Assembly (NCBI RefSeq): GCF_024330105.1
Contig: NZ_JANDHW010000011.1
Coordinates: 32,703-96,702, forward strand
DNA from: Coprobacter tertius
Lineage (GTDB): Bacteria; Bacteroidota; Bacteroidia; Bacteroidales; Coprobacteraceae
Direction: 5' to 3'
Length of the DNA stretch: 64,000 nucleotides
The translations under genes and the position numbers were made by a program. The notes beneath the pieces are model-generated. The model saw only the letters and a program-made list of their open reading frames with translations, did not search any database and was not told the DNA's origin. Below, in pieces: positions 55,152 to 64,000 of this stretch (positions are counted from its first letter, which is position 1; each line of letters begins with the position of its first letter).

Positions 55152-57884
55152 ATGATGATGCGTCGTATTGTAAAATACATGTTAATTGTATTATGTACGG
55201 GAATGTCGGTTGTTTTGCCTAGTTTGGCAACGGCAGGAGTGAAGTTGAAAAATTTACGAGTAGAGATGCAGAATGAACCATTGGGCCTGGAGATAAAAAC
55301 ACCGAGGTTTATGTGGCAGTTGTCTTCTCACAACCCCGGGCTGGTTCAAAAATCTTATCGGATTGTTGTTGCTGAAAATCCTTCCGATCTTAAAAAACAG
55401 GAAAATCTGTTATGGGATTCGGGTGAAGTATTTTCCGATAATATGTTGTTTATTCCCTATGCGGGTAAACCTCTTTCTCCGGGTAAAGATTATTATTGGA
55501 AAGTAAGAGTGAAAACCAACCAAGGAAGAACGGACTGGAGCGATGTAAAGAAATGGTCGACGGGATTGGGGGATGGCTATGACTGGCAGGCTGATTGGAT
55601 CGGTGTGAATAAAATGATGAATCACGGAGAAACTCGGGATGGACATACTCGTTTGGCTGCAAGATATTTGAGAAAGGAATTTGATGCCCGAAAGAAAGTG
55701 TCGAGAGCCGTTTTGTATATTTGTGGACTGGGGTCTTACGAAGCTTATTTGAATGGGATTCGTATAGGTGACGCTGTTCTTTCTCCGGCTCCAGCTCATT
55801 ATACGGTAAAGACTTATTATAACGTTTACGATGTCACTGGGATGATTGGTAAGGGATGTAATGCCCTTGCGGTCGTGTTAGGTAACGGGCGGTATTTTGG
55901 GCTGATGCCGGGTATGGAAGGCTATGGATTACCCCGGTTAAAAGCTCGGTTAGAAATCGAGTATGATGACGGAACTTTCGGAAGAGTCGTCTCCGACAAT
56001 TCGTGGAGAGCGAGTTCTCAGGGGCCTGTTATCGCTAATAATGAATTCGATGGTGAGGAATATGATGCCCGGAAAGAGTTTGCCGGTTGGGATAAAGCCG
56101 GTTATAATGACTCAGGTTGGGAATTTGCCGATATAATGCAATCTCCTGGAGGTAAATTATGTGCTCAGGCTACTCCCTGTATAAAAGTGATGGAAGAAAT
56201 AAGTCCGGTTTCGGTTAAGCTAGTCGCTGACGATACTTATATTGTGGACATGGGGCAGAATATGGTAGGCCGTTTACAAGTAACATTGTCGGGTAAGGCC
56301 GGGGAGCCTGTATCTTTTAGGTTTGCTGAAACTTTGAAAGATGATGGAAGCCTTTATATCGATAATTTGCGTACGGCAAGAGCCAGAAACCTTTATATCC
56401 CGGCAAAAAACGGTTCGTTTACGTGGGAACCGTCCTTTGTTTATCACGGTTTTCGTTATGTCGAAATAAAAGGAGTAAAGAAAATACCTTCACTTTCGGC
56501 TTTGAAAGGAAAAGTGATTTATGATGAGATGGAGACTACGGGATCTTTCGAGACTTCGAACGAAATGATAAATCGTATTTATCGAAATGCTTATTGGGGA
56601 ATACGAGGAAATTACCGGGGGATGCCTACCGATTGCCCGCAACGCGATGAGAGATTGGGATGGCTTGGAGATCGGGCGACCGGCTCGTATGGTGAAAGCT
56701 TTGTTTTTGGAAATGCATTGTTGTATAAAAAATGGTTGCAGGATATAGAAGATTCGCAGTTACCGTCTGGAAGTATTTCTGACGTATCTCCTTGTTACTG
56801 GAAATTGTATTTCGATGATGTGACTTGGCCTTCGGCTTATTTTTACATTGCTGATATGTTGTATCGTCAATATGGAGATAAAAGCGGGATCGAAGAACAT
56901 TATGGTTCGATGAAACGTTGGATAGAGCATATTCGTAAAGTAGGAATTAAAGATGGAATTGTTGTCCGGGATCAGTTCGGTGACTGGTGTATGCCTCCCG
57001 AATCACAAGAATTGATTCATTCAAAAGATCCATCGAGAAAAACAGACGGACGTATTCTCAGCACCTGTGTATTTTATGATCTTTTGCATTTGATGGACAA
57101 ATTTGCGCGTATGACCGGTAACGAAGCAGACGGAGAAGAGTATCTCTTGTTAGCCGATTCGATAAAAAAAGCATATAATAAAATGTTTTTCGATATTCAT
57201 ACCGCATCGTACGGTAATAATACGGTAACGGCTAACCTCCTTTCCCTTAGGTTGGGATTGGTACCGGCAGGGCATGAGGAACGGGTTTTTGAAAATATTA
57301 TAAAGAAAACTCAGCAAGAATTCGGTGGACATATCAGTACCGGAGTCGTTGGTATTCAACATTTGATGCGAGGCCTCACGGATAATGGGGCAGAAGATCT
57401 TGCTTATAAATTAGCCGTAAATGATACTTATCCCAGTTGGGGATACATGGTTAAAAAAGGAGCGACTACGATATGGGAGTTGTGGAATGGTGATACAGCC
57501 GACCCAGCGATGAATTCGGCTAACCATGTTATGTTGTTGGGGGATCTTATTATTTGGTATTATGAAAACCTGGCCGGTATAAAATGTACGGAACACACAG
57601 TCGGGTTCCGTAAAATAGAAATGGCTCCATGCTTTCCCGAGGGGTTAGATTATGTAAAAGCATCTTATTCGTCTGTTTCGGGTGAAATAAAAAGTGAATG
57701 GAGGAAATCGGAAACTGTTTTCGATTGGAAAGTAACAATACCGGGGAATACCTCAGCAGTCATACGTGTTCCGATAAAATTTTGCAGAGAAATTAATCGA
57801 CAAGACGGAATGCGGAATGTTTATAAAGATCGCGATTATTGGGTCGTAGAAACTGGTTCGGGTAATTATCGTTTTGTAAAATAG
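55152..57884 (+). CDS. GH78 alpha-L-rhamnosidase
   Basis: This 910-aa secreted enzyme has a signal peptide (MMMRRIVKYMLIVLCTGMSV ... LATAG) and N-terminal beta-sandwich domains typical of GH78 (LGLEIKTPRFMWQLSSHNPG; RYLRKEFDARKKVSRAVLYI). The catalytic (alpha/alpha)6 barrel has DCPQRDERLGWLGDRATGSY holding the general acid, and ATTIWELWNGDTADPAMNSA holding the general base. It removes terminal alpha-L-rhamnose from plant or microbial glycans, so it may act in pectin (rhamnogalacturonan) or flavonoid-glycoside breakdown. No SusCD pair is in the window. Confidence 0.94.
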   Translation: MMMRRIVKYMLIVLCTGMSVVLPSLATAGVKLKNLRVEMQNEPLGLEIKTPRFMWQLSSHNPGLVQKSYRIVVAENPSDLKKQENLLWDSGEVFSDNMLFIPYAGKPLSPGKDYYWKVRVKTNQGRTDWSDVKKWSTGLGDGYDWQADWIGVNKMMNHGETRDGHTRLAARYLRKEFDARKKVSRAVLYICGLGSYEAYLNGIRIGDAVLSPAPAHYTVKTYYNVYDVTGMIGKGCNALAVVLGNGRYFGLMPGMEGYGLPRLKARLEIEYDDGTFGRVVSDNSWRASSQGPVIANNEFDGEEYDARKEFAGWDKAGYNDSGWEFADIMQSPGGKLCAQATPCIKVMEEISPVSVKLVADDTYIVDMGQNMVGRLQVTLSGKAGEPVSFRFAETLKDDGSLYIDNLRTARARNLYIPAKNGSFTWEPSFVYHGFRYVEIKGVKKIPSLSALKGKVIYDEMETTGSFETSNEMINRIYRNAYWGIRGNYRGMPTDCPQRDERLGWLGDRATGSYGESFVFGNALLYKKWLQDIEDSQLPSGSISDVSPCYWKLYFDDVTWPSAYFYIADMLYRQYGDKSGIEEHYGSMKRWIEHIRKVGIKDGIVVRDQFGDWCMPPESQELIHSKDPSRKTDGRILSTCVFYDLLHLMDKFARMTGNEADGEEYLLLADSIKKAYNKMFFDIHTASYGNNTVTANLLSLRLGLVPAGHEERVFENIIKKTQQEFGGHISTGVVGIQHLMRGLTDNGAEDLAYKLAVNDTYPSWGYMVKKGATTIWELWNGDTADPAMNSANHVMLLGDLIIWYYENLAGIKCTEHTVGFRKIEMAPCFPEGLDYVKASYSSVSGEIKSEWRKSETVFDWKVTIPGNTSAVIRVPIKFCREINRQDGMRNVYKDRDYWVVETGSGNYRFVK

Positions 57885-57892
57885 ATAGTAAT

Positions 57893-58969
57893 ATGCATAA
57901 ACAATCTTCAAATCTTAGAAAAAAAAGAAAAGGGACTAAGAATGACCTTTTGATCGATGAATATGTATATACCGGAGATTGGAAAGAGGAGACGCATGTG
58001 AAACTGATTCAGTATAACGAATCAACGTTTTCGGTACACGATTTAAAAGTACAGGATGATCCGAAAAATTATTTTCATAAAAATGAGGTGAACTGGGTAC
58101 ATATTTCCGGTCTTTCCGATACGGCTCTCATTGTAAAGATGGGGGAGAGCCTCGGATTGCATGCCCCCGATATACAAGATATATTTACCAGCCAGCATAT
58201 AGCCAAAATAGAGCCTTATGATGATAAGACGATCCTAGTTATCAATACATTTTATTTTAACGAAGCAAAAGAACTTCAGCAGGAACATATATATATGGTT
58301 CTTGGAGAGGATTATGTTTTTTCCTTTCAGGAATCGGTCTTGCCTTTATTCGATAATGTAGTGCAGGCAATTGGGAAAAATGTTGCTAAAGTACGTTCCC
58401 GTTCAGCCGATTATTTATTTTTTCTGCTTGCCAATAATGTTTTGGGAAATTATATAGATGTTTTGGCTACACTCGAGGATAATATCGAAATTATGGAAGA
58501 AGTCGTAGTTGGCGGAGATATTCCTAATGATTTCGGTAAACGTATACAGGCGAATCGTCGGGATAATTTACAATTGAAAAAATCGATACTTCCGTTAAAA
58601 GATGATTTCAAAAATTTACTGCATAATGAAAATCGTTTGATAAGGGATGAAAATAAGGTGTATTTGAATGATCTCGAAGATCGTTTGCTATTTATTATTC
58701 AGTCGATAGAAATATGCCGTGAGTCGGTAGATGCATTGCTCGATCTTTATTTTTCGAATAACGATTTGAGAATGAATGAGATTATGAAGCGTTTAACAGT
58801 CGTCGCTACGATATTTATTCCGCTTACCTTTGTTGTGGGTGTGTGGGGTATGAATTTTAAATTTATGCCTGAACTTGAATGGAAATACGGTTACATAATG
58901 GCTTGGGCCCTTATGGCTGCAATTGTTGTCTTTGTATGGTGGTATATCAAAAAGAATAGATGGAATTGA
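57893..58969 (+). CDS. corA: CorA-family magnesium/cobalt transporter
   Basis: This 358-aa protein has a cytoplasmic funnel domain (residues 1 to about 295) and two C-terminal membrane helices. The first ends with the signature GMN (VVGVWGMNFKFMPELEWKYG), and the protein ends with a basic tail (WWYIKKNRWN). The pore entrance loop after GMN is acidic as expected. It imports Mg2+, or Co2+/Ni2+ in some relatives. The gene starts 8 bp after the GH78 stop and the exonuclease gene follows after 15 bp. Confidence 0.95.
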   Translation: MHKQSSNLRKKRKGTKNDLLIDEYVYTGDWKEETHVKLIQYNESTFSVHDLKVQDDPKNYFHKNEVNWVHISGLSDTALIVKMGESLGLHAPDIQDIFTSQHIAKIEPYDDKTILVINTFYFNEAKELQQEHIYMVLGEDYVFSFQESVLPLFDNVVQAIGKNVAKVRSRSADYLFFLLANNVLGNYIDVLATLEDNIEIMEEVVVGGDIPNDFGKRIQANRRDNLQLKKSILPLKDDFKNLLHNENRLIRDENKVYLNDLEDRLLFIIQSIEICRESVDALLDLYFSNNDLRMNEIMKRLTVVATIFIPLTFVVGVWGMNFKFMPELEWKYGYIMAWALMAAIVVFVWWYIKKNRWN

Positions 58970-58984
58970 TAAAATATTTATGGG

Positions 58985-59485
58985 ATGAAAGATTTTGCTG
59001 CTATAGATTTCGAAACTGCCAATTACAACCGTACAAGTATTTGCTCGATAGGGATTGTTGTGGTTCGTGACGGAGAGATAAAGCAGAGTATATACCGGCT
59101 GGTAAAACCTCTTCCCAATTATTATATACGCCGTTTTTCGGAAGAAATTCACGGGATATATTATAATGATACCTGTAATGCCCCGGATTTTTCAGAGGTA
59201 TGGAACGAGATTTTTCCGTTAGTGGGTGATATCCCTTTTGTAGCGCATAATAAAGCTTTTGATGAAACCGTTTTAAGAGCCACTCTCGAGGCCTACGGTA
59301 TTCGTTTCCCGGAACATCCTTTCTATTGTACATTGCAAACGGCCCGGAAGAAAATCCCTCGGGCCGCAATAGAGAATTATCGTTTACCAACTGTTTGTCG
59401 CTATTTGGGTATCGATTTTACCTTACACCATCATGCCCTTGCCGATGCCGAAGGCTGTGCTCGTATTGCCATGCAACTGTTATGA
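58985..59485 (+). CDS. DEDDh 3'-5' exonuclease (DnaQ/epsilon-like)
   Basis: This 166-aa stand-alone exonuclease domain has motif I AAIDFETANY (D and E), motif II FVAHNKAFDETVLRATLEAY, and motif III LHHHALADAEGCARIA with the catalytic His and Asp of the DEDDh class. It probably trims DNA or RNA 3' ends. It follows corA by 15 bp and may be transcribed with it. There is no BRCT or other extra domain. Confidence 0.93.
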   Translation: MKDFAAIDFETANYNRTSICSIGIVVVRDGEIKQSIYRLVKPLPNYYIRRFSEEIHGIYYNDTCNAPDFSEVWNEIFPLVGDIPFVAHNKAFDETVLRATLEAYGIRFPEHPFYCTLQTARKKIPRAAIENYRLPTVCRYLGIDFTLHHHALADAEGCARIAMQLL

Positions 59486-59585
59486 TTATTTTGGATGTTT
59501 ATTATAAAAGTATTGAAAGATTTAAAAACACCTATAATAAAAATTTATAGAGTGGCGTATCGATTTTTCGCTGTTATTATTTTAT

Positions 59586-59593
59586 TAAATTTG
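59586..59593 (+). promoter_or_regulatory. Candidate -7 box of the GH29 gene
   Basis: TAAATTTG fits TAnnTTTG, 76 bp before the start. No clear -33 element was seen. Confidence 0.4.
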
Positions 59594-59669
59594 CAACACA
59601 TCACATAATTAAATGAAAGCCCGATTGACATTTAGCGGGTATTGAGTATTAACGTTTAAACCTGATCAG

Positions 59670-61070
59670 ATGAAAAAATCAAGACTTTGCCTTATCGTAA
59701 TTTTAGGCATCGTTTTCTCATTGAGTAGTAGTATCGCTCAAACAGTAAAACCTCTTACACAGTTACAACAGGAGTTTGTGGATTTGCGTTTCGGAATGTT
59801 CATTCATTTTAATATTCCTACTTTCGCAAATGCCGACTGGCCCGACCCGGATATGCCGGCCGACGCGTTTTATCCGGCAAAACTCGATTGTCGGCAATGG
59901 GCAAAAGCTGCAAAGTCGGCAAATATGTCTTATGGTTGCTTAACGACCAAGCATCATAGCGGATTTTGTATTTGGGATACTAAGACGACCGATTACAATG
60001 TTATGAAAAGCAAATTTAAAAGGGATGTTGTAAAAGAATATGCCGATGCATTTCGTAAAGAAGGCCTGAAAGTAATGCTTTATTATTCGATACTCGATAC
60101 CCATCACAAAATACGACCGGGATGGGTGACACCTGAGGATGTAGATATGATAAAGGCTCAATTAACCGAGTTGTTGACCAATTACGGAGATATTACGGCT
60201 GTTATTATCGATGGTTGGGATGCTCCCTGGTCTCGTATTTCGTATGATGAAGTACCCTTTGAGGATATTTACCGCTTAATAAAATCAATTCAGCCTAATT
60301 GTTTGGTAATGGATTTGAATTCGGCAAAATATCCGGCTGAAGCATTGTACTATACCGATATTAAGTCGTATGAGCAGAATGCCGGGCAGCATATATCGAA
60401 GGATAGTAACAAACTTCCTGCTTTATCGTGCTTGCCGCTTAATAATTCGTGGTTCTGGAAAGAGTCTTTCCCATCTTCTCCGGTTAAGGATCCTGTGAAA
60501 ATGGTAAAGGAAAATATAGTTCCCATGAATAAAGTTTATTGTAATTTTATTCTTAATGCCGCACCTAATCGCGATGGCCTGATCGATGATAATGCTGTTG
60601 CGGCACTGAAAGAGATAGGGAAAATGTGGAAGAATGAGGGCCCTTTAGAAAAGCTCCCTGTTTACGATGCTCCGATTATCTCAAGTAATATCGCTAAAAA
60701 ACAAAAAGCTGAGGCCAGTTGGAGTTATGATTCTGAAATTATGGATTTTGGGAATGACGATAATTTCGGTTCGGCTTGGATTTCTAATCCAGCTGTAAAA
60801 TCTCCGTGGTATCAGGTAACGTTCGATCGGGAAAAGCCTTTTAATACCATAACAATTATGGAAAAAGGGAACGATCGTATCGTAAAATATCGCCTTCAGT
60901 ATAAGGAAAACGGTGTTTGGAAAACCATTTTTAATGGGAGAAATGATAGAAAAGCGAAAATACACCGTTTTGACAGAGTTTGGGGCAATCAGGTACGTAT
61001 TCTTATCGATGAGGCACGGGGAAGTTATCCTGCGATCGCAGAATTCGGAGTATATGATGAAAGAAGATAA
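59670..61070 (+). CDS. GH29 alpha-L-fucosidase with C-terminal discoidin-like domain
   Basis: This 466-aa secreted enzyme has a signal peptide (MKKSRLCLIVILGIVFSLSS then SIAQ). The GH29 catalytic barrel covers about residues 30-340: RFGMFIHFNIPTFANADWPD, CLTTKHHSGFCIWDTKTTDY and TAVIIDGWDAPWS with the likely nucleophile Asp. The C-terminal beta-sandwich (about 345-466, EASWSYDSEIMDFGNDDNFG ... IAEFGVYDE) resembles F5/8 type C/CBM32. It removes terminal alpha-L-fucose, possibly from host or plant glycans. The linkage preference is unknown, and the short size suits the GH29-B type. Confidence 0.92.
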   Translation: MKKSRLCLIVILGIVFSLSSSIAQTVKPLTQLQQEFVDLRFGMFIHFNIPTFANADWPDPDMPADAFYPAKLDCRQWAKAAKSANMSYGCLTTKHHSGFCIWDTKTTDYNVMKSKFKRDVVKEYADAFRKEGLKVMLYYSILDTHHKIRPGWVTPEDVDMIKAQLTELLTNYGDITAVIIDGWDAPWSRISYDEVPFEDIYRLIKSIQPNCLVMDLNSAKYPAEALYYTDIKSYEQNAGQHISKDSNKLPALSCLPLNNSWFWKESFPSSPVKDPVKMVKENIVPMNKVYCNFILNAAPNRDGLIDDNAVAALKEIGKMWKNEGPLEKLPVYDAPIISSNIAKKQKAEASWSYDSEIMDFGNDDNFGSAWISNPAVKSPWYQVTFDREKPFNTITIMEKGNDRIVKYRLQYKENGVWKTIFNGRNDRKAKIHRFDRVWGNQVRILIDEARGSYPAIAEFGVYDERR

Positions 61071-61080
61071 TTTGAAATAT

Positions 61081-61116
61081 TTTTCCCGTCTGATGAAAAA
61101 TCAGACGGGATTTTTT
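61081..61116 (+). terminator. Terminator of the GH29 gene
   Basis: A 10-bp stem (CCCGTCTGAT / ATCAGACGGG) with a 5-nt loop at 61085-61109, followed by ATTTTTT. Confidence 0.88.
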
Positions 61117-61448
61117 CCTTCGAAATATTTAAAGAGCGTTCTTCTTTTAATAAGAATATTATTTTTCCATTAAGATTTATATTATGTCAAATTAGAGATG
61201 CCTACACAGGAGTTAATTTTAAGAGATCTTTGCTGCGATAATAATAATGCCGGAATCATACCCTTTTGTAGTGTATAAAGTGAATATATAATTGTCGACA
61301 TTTAGGCCCTAAATATTACGTAATCTCTTATATTTGCATCCAATATATTATACTTATTATTTACTATTTACCTGCGATGTATGTCCTCATTTTTTTAACT
61401 GTTTTATTGAAAAAATGAAGGTCTCGATCAGGTTTAATGATTCAAAAT
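61117..61448. other. Gene-free interval with an orphan promoter-like element
   Basis: This 332-bp stretch has no gene. TATATTTG at 61329-61336 is a perfect + strand -7 box. Downstream are only two very short frames (13 codons from 61379, then one starting MKVSIRFNDSK at 61415), which run into the end of the convergent GH172 gene. This could be the truncated start of a lost gene. Confidence 0.4.
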
Positions 61449-63515
61449 CTATCGCATGGCCATTTTGAAATTTGTTTCTACTATTTGTATACAATCTAAT
61501 CCGATAAGTGTTCCTGTAGAACTTGTATTTTTGCCGGTTAATTTAATTGTAATTTCAAAATTACCGTTTTGAGGTATGTAATCTCCTAAGTTTATCGATC
61601 CCGTATTAATAACTCCATTATTATAACAGTCTACCACAACAGGGATATTATTGTTTACACTGACTGATACGATCCCGTAATCGATAGCTTTTGTCATTCT
61701 GATCATGACTCGATATTTTTTATTTTTAAAACCACTGAATGTGTATTTAATATAGTCGTTGATTTGTGCGTTTCGGCAAAGAGTTTGTGCACAATTACTC
61801 CATCTATCGTTCGTGTAACCGCTCATATCTTGTGTTTCGATAGATATTCTTGACGTTTTTTCACTCGGATTTTTTGTCTCGAATTCTGCACTGTTAGGAT
61901 ATTTAAAATCTTTAGGATTTGCAGGCATAATACGTAGTACTTCATTTATTCCGGAGGTATTATTTAGTTCGGCATTTTTTTCACCGTACCAGTATATAGT
62001 TGTTGCATAATCCGATTTTCCTTCTTGCCATCCCATCATCTCTATGTCGAATTTAAATTTATGATTAAAGGGAATACCGTCGAGATTTCTTGTCCTGAAG
62101 AAAGTGTTATAAGCGTGAGAGCTGGGAAGATCGGCACGAGGAGCTCCTCCAAAAGGAGTATCGAAGGGAACTACGGGTGCCCAGGATGAATTGTAATAGT
62201 CCTCGGTTCCGGTTCCGAAATGTGAAGGGAATGTTTCGTCATCTACCCATATCTTTTCATCGCCTTCGCCATACCAACTTGGTGCGTGATTAAACAAAGA
62301 TAACACATCGCCCACAAATACTCCTTTTCCTGTAATGTATGCAAAATTCCAATCTTTACATTTTTCCGGCTGATAATAAGGATAGAACGGTATTTTTACT
62401 TCCTGTTTCCATGAAGAATGAAAATATAAAGTATTATCATCCCACTCGATGTCCCCGATATGTATTGTAACATCCACATCTACTTCATATTTAGAATAGT
62501 TTATAATTTTTATTTTGCCATTTTTTTTATAAGGCATTATCCATCGGCTTTCTATATTTCCTCTTCCATCGGCAGTCATATACCAACTTTTAACGGCGGG
62601 TGCTCCATAACCGGCTCCAGAAAAATCGCTGAGGGGTACCCACACTGTTTTTTTTCCATCAAATTCAGCTTGAATAACTATCTGACGCATAATTTTCTGA
62701 TAAATGTCATTATCTATATTTTTTACAGAAATATTTAGTCTTCTCACGGCATGTACACCTGTGGGGAGGTCGCATTCGATAGAATTGTTTTCAGAGAGTG
62801 CCTGACATTTTTTTATTACTTCTCCGCCACCAAAAGAGGGCGGATTTAAAAGACGGTTGTTGACGAGGATTATTTTCTCTTTAGCTCTGTCGGCCACTTC
62901 TTGAGAAAATGTTTCGATCTGTGTGTTTTCGGGATATTTCCGATAATTAAAATGGTAATACCTGGGTACATCCGATTTAGGATCTTCGTAGGTTACTTTG
63001 CAACTTTTACTATAGGGGATGGGCATGAAAAAAGTACTACCGCCTCGTGTATCTGTTCCTGATTGGTAACTCGTATGGGGCTGACATAATCCTTTTCCTA
63101 TACACGGTAGCCCGAATTTGGTCATGTCGTATCCTGTGATTACCCAGTCTGGCTCTTTATTTCCATCGAAATAAAAGCGGATCGTTCCATTTTTTTCATT
63201 CGTTGTAAGCCATATACGAGTAATTACACCCGGGGCCGACTGCTCGAACAATACTTTCTCGGTTCTTCCGTTGTTTTCTTCTGTTCTTATCCATCCGAAT
63301 CCGTCGCTGTTGGCAAACCAATCTGCGTTACCGGGTGTTTTTGATTTTCGGTCGTAGCTGGATTGTTGCCCCGAAATATAAATAGGAAATTTTGTCACAT
63401 TATCAAAAGAAATCATTTCGTCTAAGAGCGTTTCTAATGTGATTATATCTGCCGCTTTGTTTGTCTGTGTTACTAAAATAAGTAAGATGAATAATAATAG
63501 GCTGTGTTTTTTCAT
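61449..63515 (-). CDS. GH172 (DUF2961) glycoside hydrolase
   Basis: This 688-aa secreted protein has a signal peptide (MKKHSLLLFILLILVTQTNK then AAD). The DUF2961 core has SDGFGWIRTEENNGRTEKVL, EQSAPGVITRIWLTTNEKNG then TIRFYFDG, and GDEKIWVDDETFPSHFGTGT then EDYYNSSW with conserved acidic residues. This family is GH172; characterised members act on alpha-fructofuranosides or alpha-arabinofuranosides. The C-terminal 130 aa form an extra beta domain (FETKNPSEKTSRISIETQDM ... TGTLIGLDCIQIVE) that may bind carbohydrate. It is a single gene, convergent with the GH29 gene. Confidence 0.92.
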   Translation of the reverse strand: MKKHSLLLFILLILVTQTNKAADIITLETLLDEMISFDNVTKFPIYISGQQSSYDRKSKTPGNADWFANSDGFGWIRTEENNGRTEKVLFEQSAPGVITRIWLTTNEKNGTIRFYFDGNKEPDWVITGYDMTKFGLPCIGKGLCQPHTSYQSGTDTRGGSTFFMPIPYSKSCKVTYEDPKSDVPRYYHFNYRKYPENTQIETFSQEVADRAKEKIILVNNRLLNPPSFGGGEVIKKCQALSENNSIECDLPTGVHAVRRLNISVKNIDNDIYQKIMRQIVIQAEFDGKKTVWVPLSDFSGAGYGAPAVKSWYMTADGRGNIESRWIMPYKKNGKIKIINYSKYEVDVDVTIHIGDIEWDDNTLYFHSSWKQEVKIPFYPYYQPEKCKDWNFAYITGKGVFVGDVLSLFNHAPSWYGEGDEKIWVDDETFPSHFGTGTEDYYNSSWAPVVPFDTPFGGAPRADLPSSHAYNTFFRTRNLDGIPFNHKFKFDIEMMGWQEGKSDYATTIYWYGEKNAELNNTSGINEVLRIMPANPKDFKYPNSAEFETKNPSEKTSRISIETQDMSGYTNDRWSNCAQTLCRNAQINDYIKYTFSGFKNKKYRVMIRMTKAIDYGIVSVSVNNNIPVVVDCYNNGVINTGSINLGDYIPQNGNFEITIKLTGKNTSSTGTLIGLDCIQIVETNFKMAMR

Positions 63516-63549
63516 TTTCAGATGGATATTAGTGTGATGAATTATGTTC

Positions 63550-63557
63550 CAAAAATA
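63550..63557 (-). promoter_or_regulatory. Candidate -7 box of the GH172 gene
   Basis: The reverse strand reads TATTTTTG, 34 bp before the start. No clear -33 TTTG was found. Confidence 0.35.
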
Positions 63558-63754
63558 ATAGGATTAAATTTTATTGCTATAATTTTTAGCTCAAATACTA
63601 TTAATTTCGATACATTATTAAGTTATTCTATATTTTTATTGTTCGGATAAAGAAAACAGTCGGAAATTAAAGTTTATTATTGACGAATAGTGGGTATCCG
63701 TGATTTATTTTCTTAGAAAATTATGTGAAGGAACTCATTTTGTTGAAAAGCATT

Positions 63755-63786
63755 AAAAAAAGCCACATAAAATATGTGACTTTTTT
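63755..63786 (-). terminator. Terminator downstream of the tRNA-Val genes
   Basis: A-tract and CACAT at 63755-63768 pair with ATGTG and T-tract at 63774-63786 (one mismatch). It works for both directions and lies directly after the last tRNA on the reverse strand. Confidence 0.7.
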
Positions 63787-63796
63787 ATTCCCGAAG

Positions 63797-63871
63797 TGGG
63801 CGTTGACGGATTCGAACCGCCGACCCTCTGCTTGTAAGGCAGATGCTCTGAACCAGCTGAGCTAAACGCCC
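63797..63871 (-). tRNA. tRNA-Val (anticodon UAC)
   Basis: 75 nt including discriminator A. The acceptor stem is GGGCGTT/AACGCCC, the D-loop contains AGCTCAGCTGGTTCAGAGC, the anticodon stem-loop is TCTGC-CTTACAA-GCAGA (anticodon TAC), and the T-arm contains GGTTCGAATCC. CCA is not encoded. It is identical to the next copy, with 55 bp between them, and probably processed from the same transcript. Confidence 0.97.
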
Positions 63872-63925
63872 TTCAAAAAAAGCACCCTCTAAAGGATGCG
63901 ATGATATATGATTTTTATGAAAGAG

Positions 63926-64000
63926 TGGGCGTTGACGGATTCGAACCGCCGACCCTCTGCTTGTAAGGCAGATGCTCTGAACCAGCTGAGCTAAACGCCC
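63926..64000 (-). tRNA. tRNA-Val (anticodon UAC), second copy
   Basis: Identical in sequence to the copy at 63797-63871 and complete up to the window edge. The tandem probably continues to the right. CCA is not encoded. Confidence 0.97.

Noticed and set aside
54073..63515. Polysaccharide utilisation locus
   Set aside because: The GH78, GH29 and GH172 genes are there, but no SusC/SusD pair or regulator is within the window, and corA and exonuclease genes interrupt them. So a PUL cannot be claimed.

Overview
The window looks like a chromosomal segment of a Bacteroidales bacterium (phylum Bacteroidota). The evidence is a low-to-moderate GC content, many start regions preceded by the Bacteroidota sigma-factor -7 box TAnnTTTG (in the best cases with TTTG or TTG about 20 bp upstream), family-typical gene orders (pdxJ-exbB-exbD-tonB, rimP-nusA-infB, sufBCDS, PASTA-rluD-ddl-acyltransferase), a T9SS-like C-terminal tail on a secreted nuclease, and glycan-degrading enzymes of gut-type Bacteroidota. 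I cannot name the genus; the Barnesiellaceae/Porphyromonadaceae/Dysgonomonadaceae neighbourhood is a guess.

Layout. 1-9.6 kb: a cut-off M23 peptidase, alaS, a three-gene phage-like operon (3831-5724), slyD, an RsuA/RluB-type pseudouridine synthase with a long disordered N-terminus, and asnS. 9.6-14.1 kb: a reverse-strand operon pdxJ-exbB-exbD-tonB (vitamin B6 and TonB energisation), divergent from a CBS-domain gene and nadK. 14.2-17.9 kb: a PepSY-like lipoprotein, a PspC-domain membrane protein with its PadR-type regulator, and a YgjP-type metallopeptidase. 18.0-25.6 kb: a complete heavy-metal RND efflux operon (TolC-like, adaptor, CzcA-like pump) with a response regulator and sensor kinase; helically phased TAATC repeats lie in front of it. 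25.8-36.2 kb: rimP-nusA-infB with a leader hairpin, cvpA, and sufBCDS for Fe-S cluster assembly.

36.2-40.8 kb: two large phage structural-type genes, an 870-aa virion-protein-like gene and a 621-aa portal protein, wedged between sufS and fabI with no integrase or other phage genes. 40.9-47.4 kb: fabI, a ROK sugar kinase, a candidate structured small RNA, and the operon PASTA-rluD-ddl-acyltransferase (envelope and ribosome maintenance). 47.6-53.8 kb: a coiled-coil membrane protein and a TolC/HlyD/two-permease ABC-2 export operon without its own ATPase. 54.0-63.5 kb: a secreted endonuclease I, GH78 alpha-L-rhamnosidase, CorA, a DEDDh exonuclease, a GH29 fucosidase and a GH172 (DUF2961) enzyme. 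The window ends in two identical tRNA-Val genes.

The most unusual content is the phage-derived material. Five intact phage-like genes sit at two places about 31 kb apart, each surrounded by housekeeping genes. One of them fuses a rhomboid protease with a complete active site to a lipoprotein/spanin-like module. This fits a domesticated, dispersed phage particle system (possibly gene-transfer-agent-like), but that is inference and needs genome-wide comparison.
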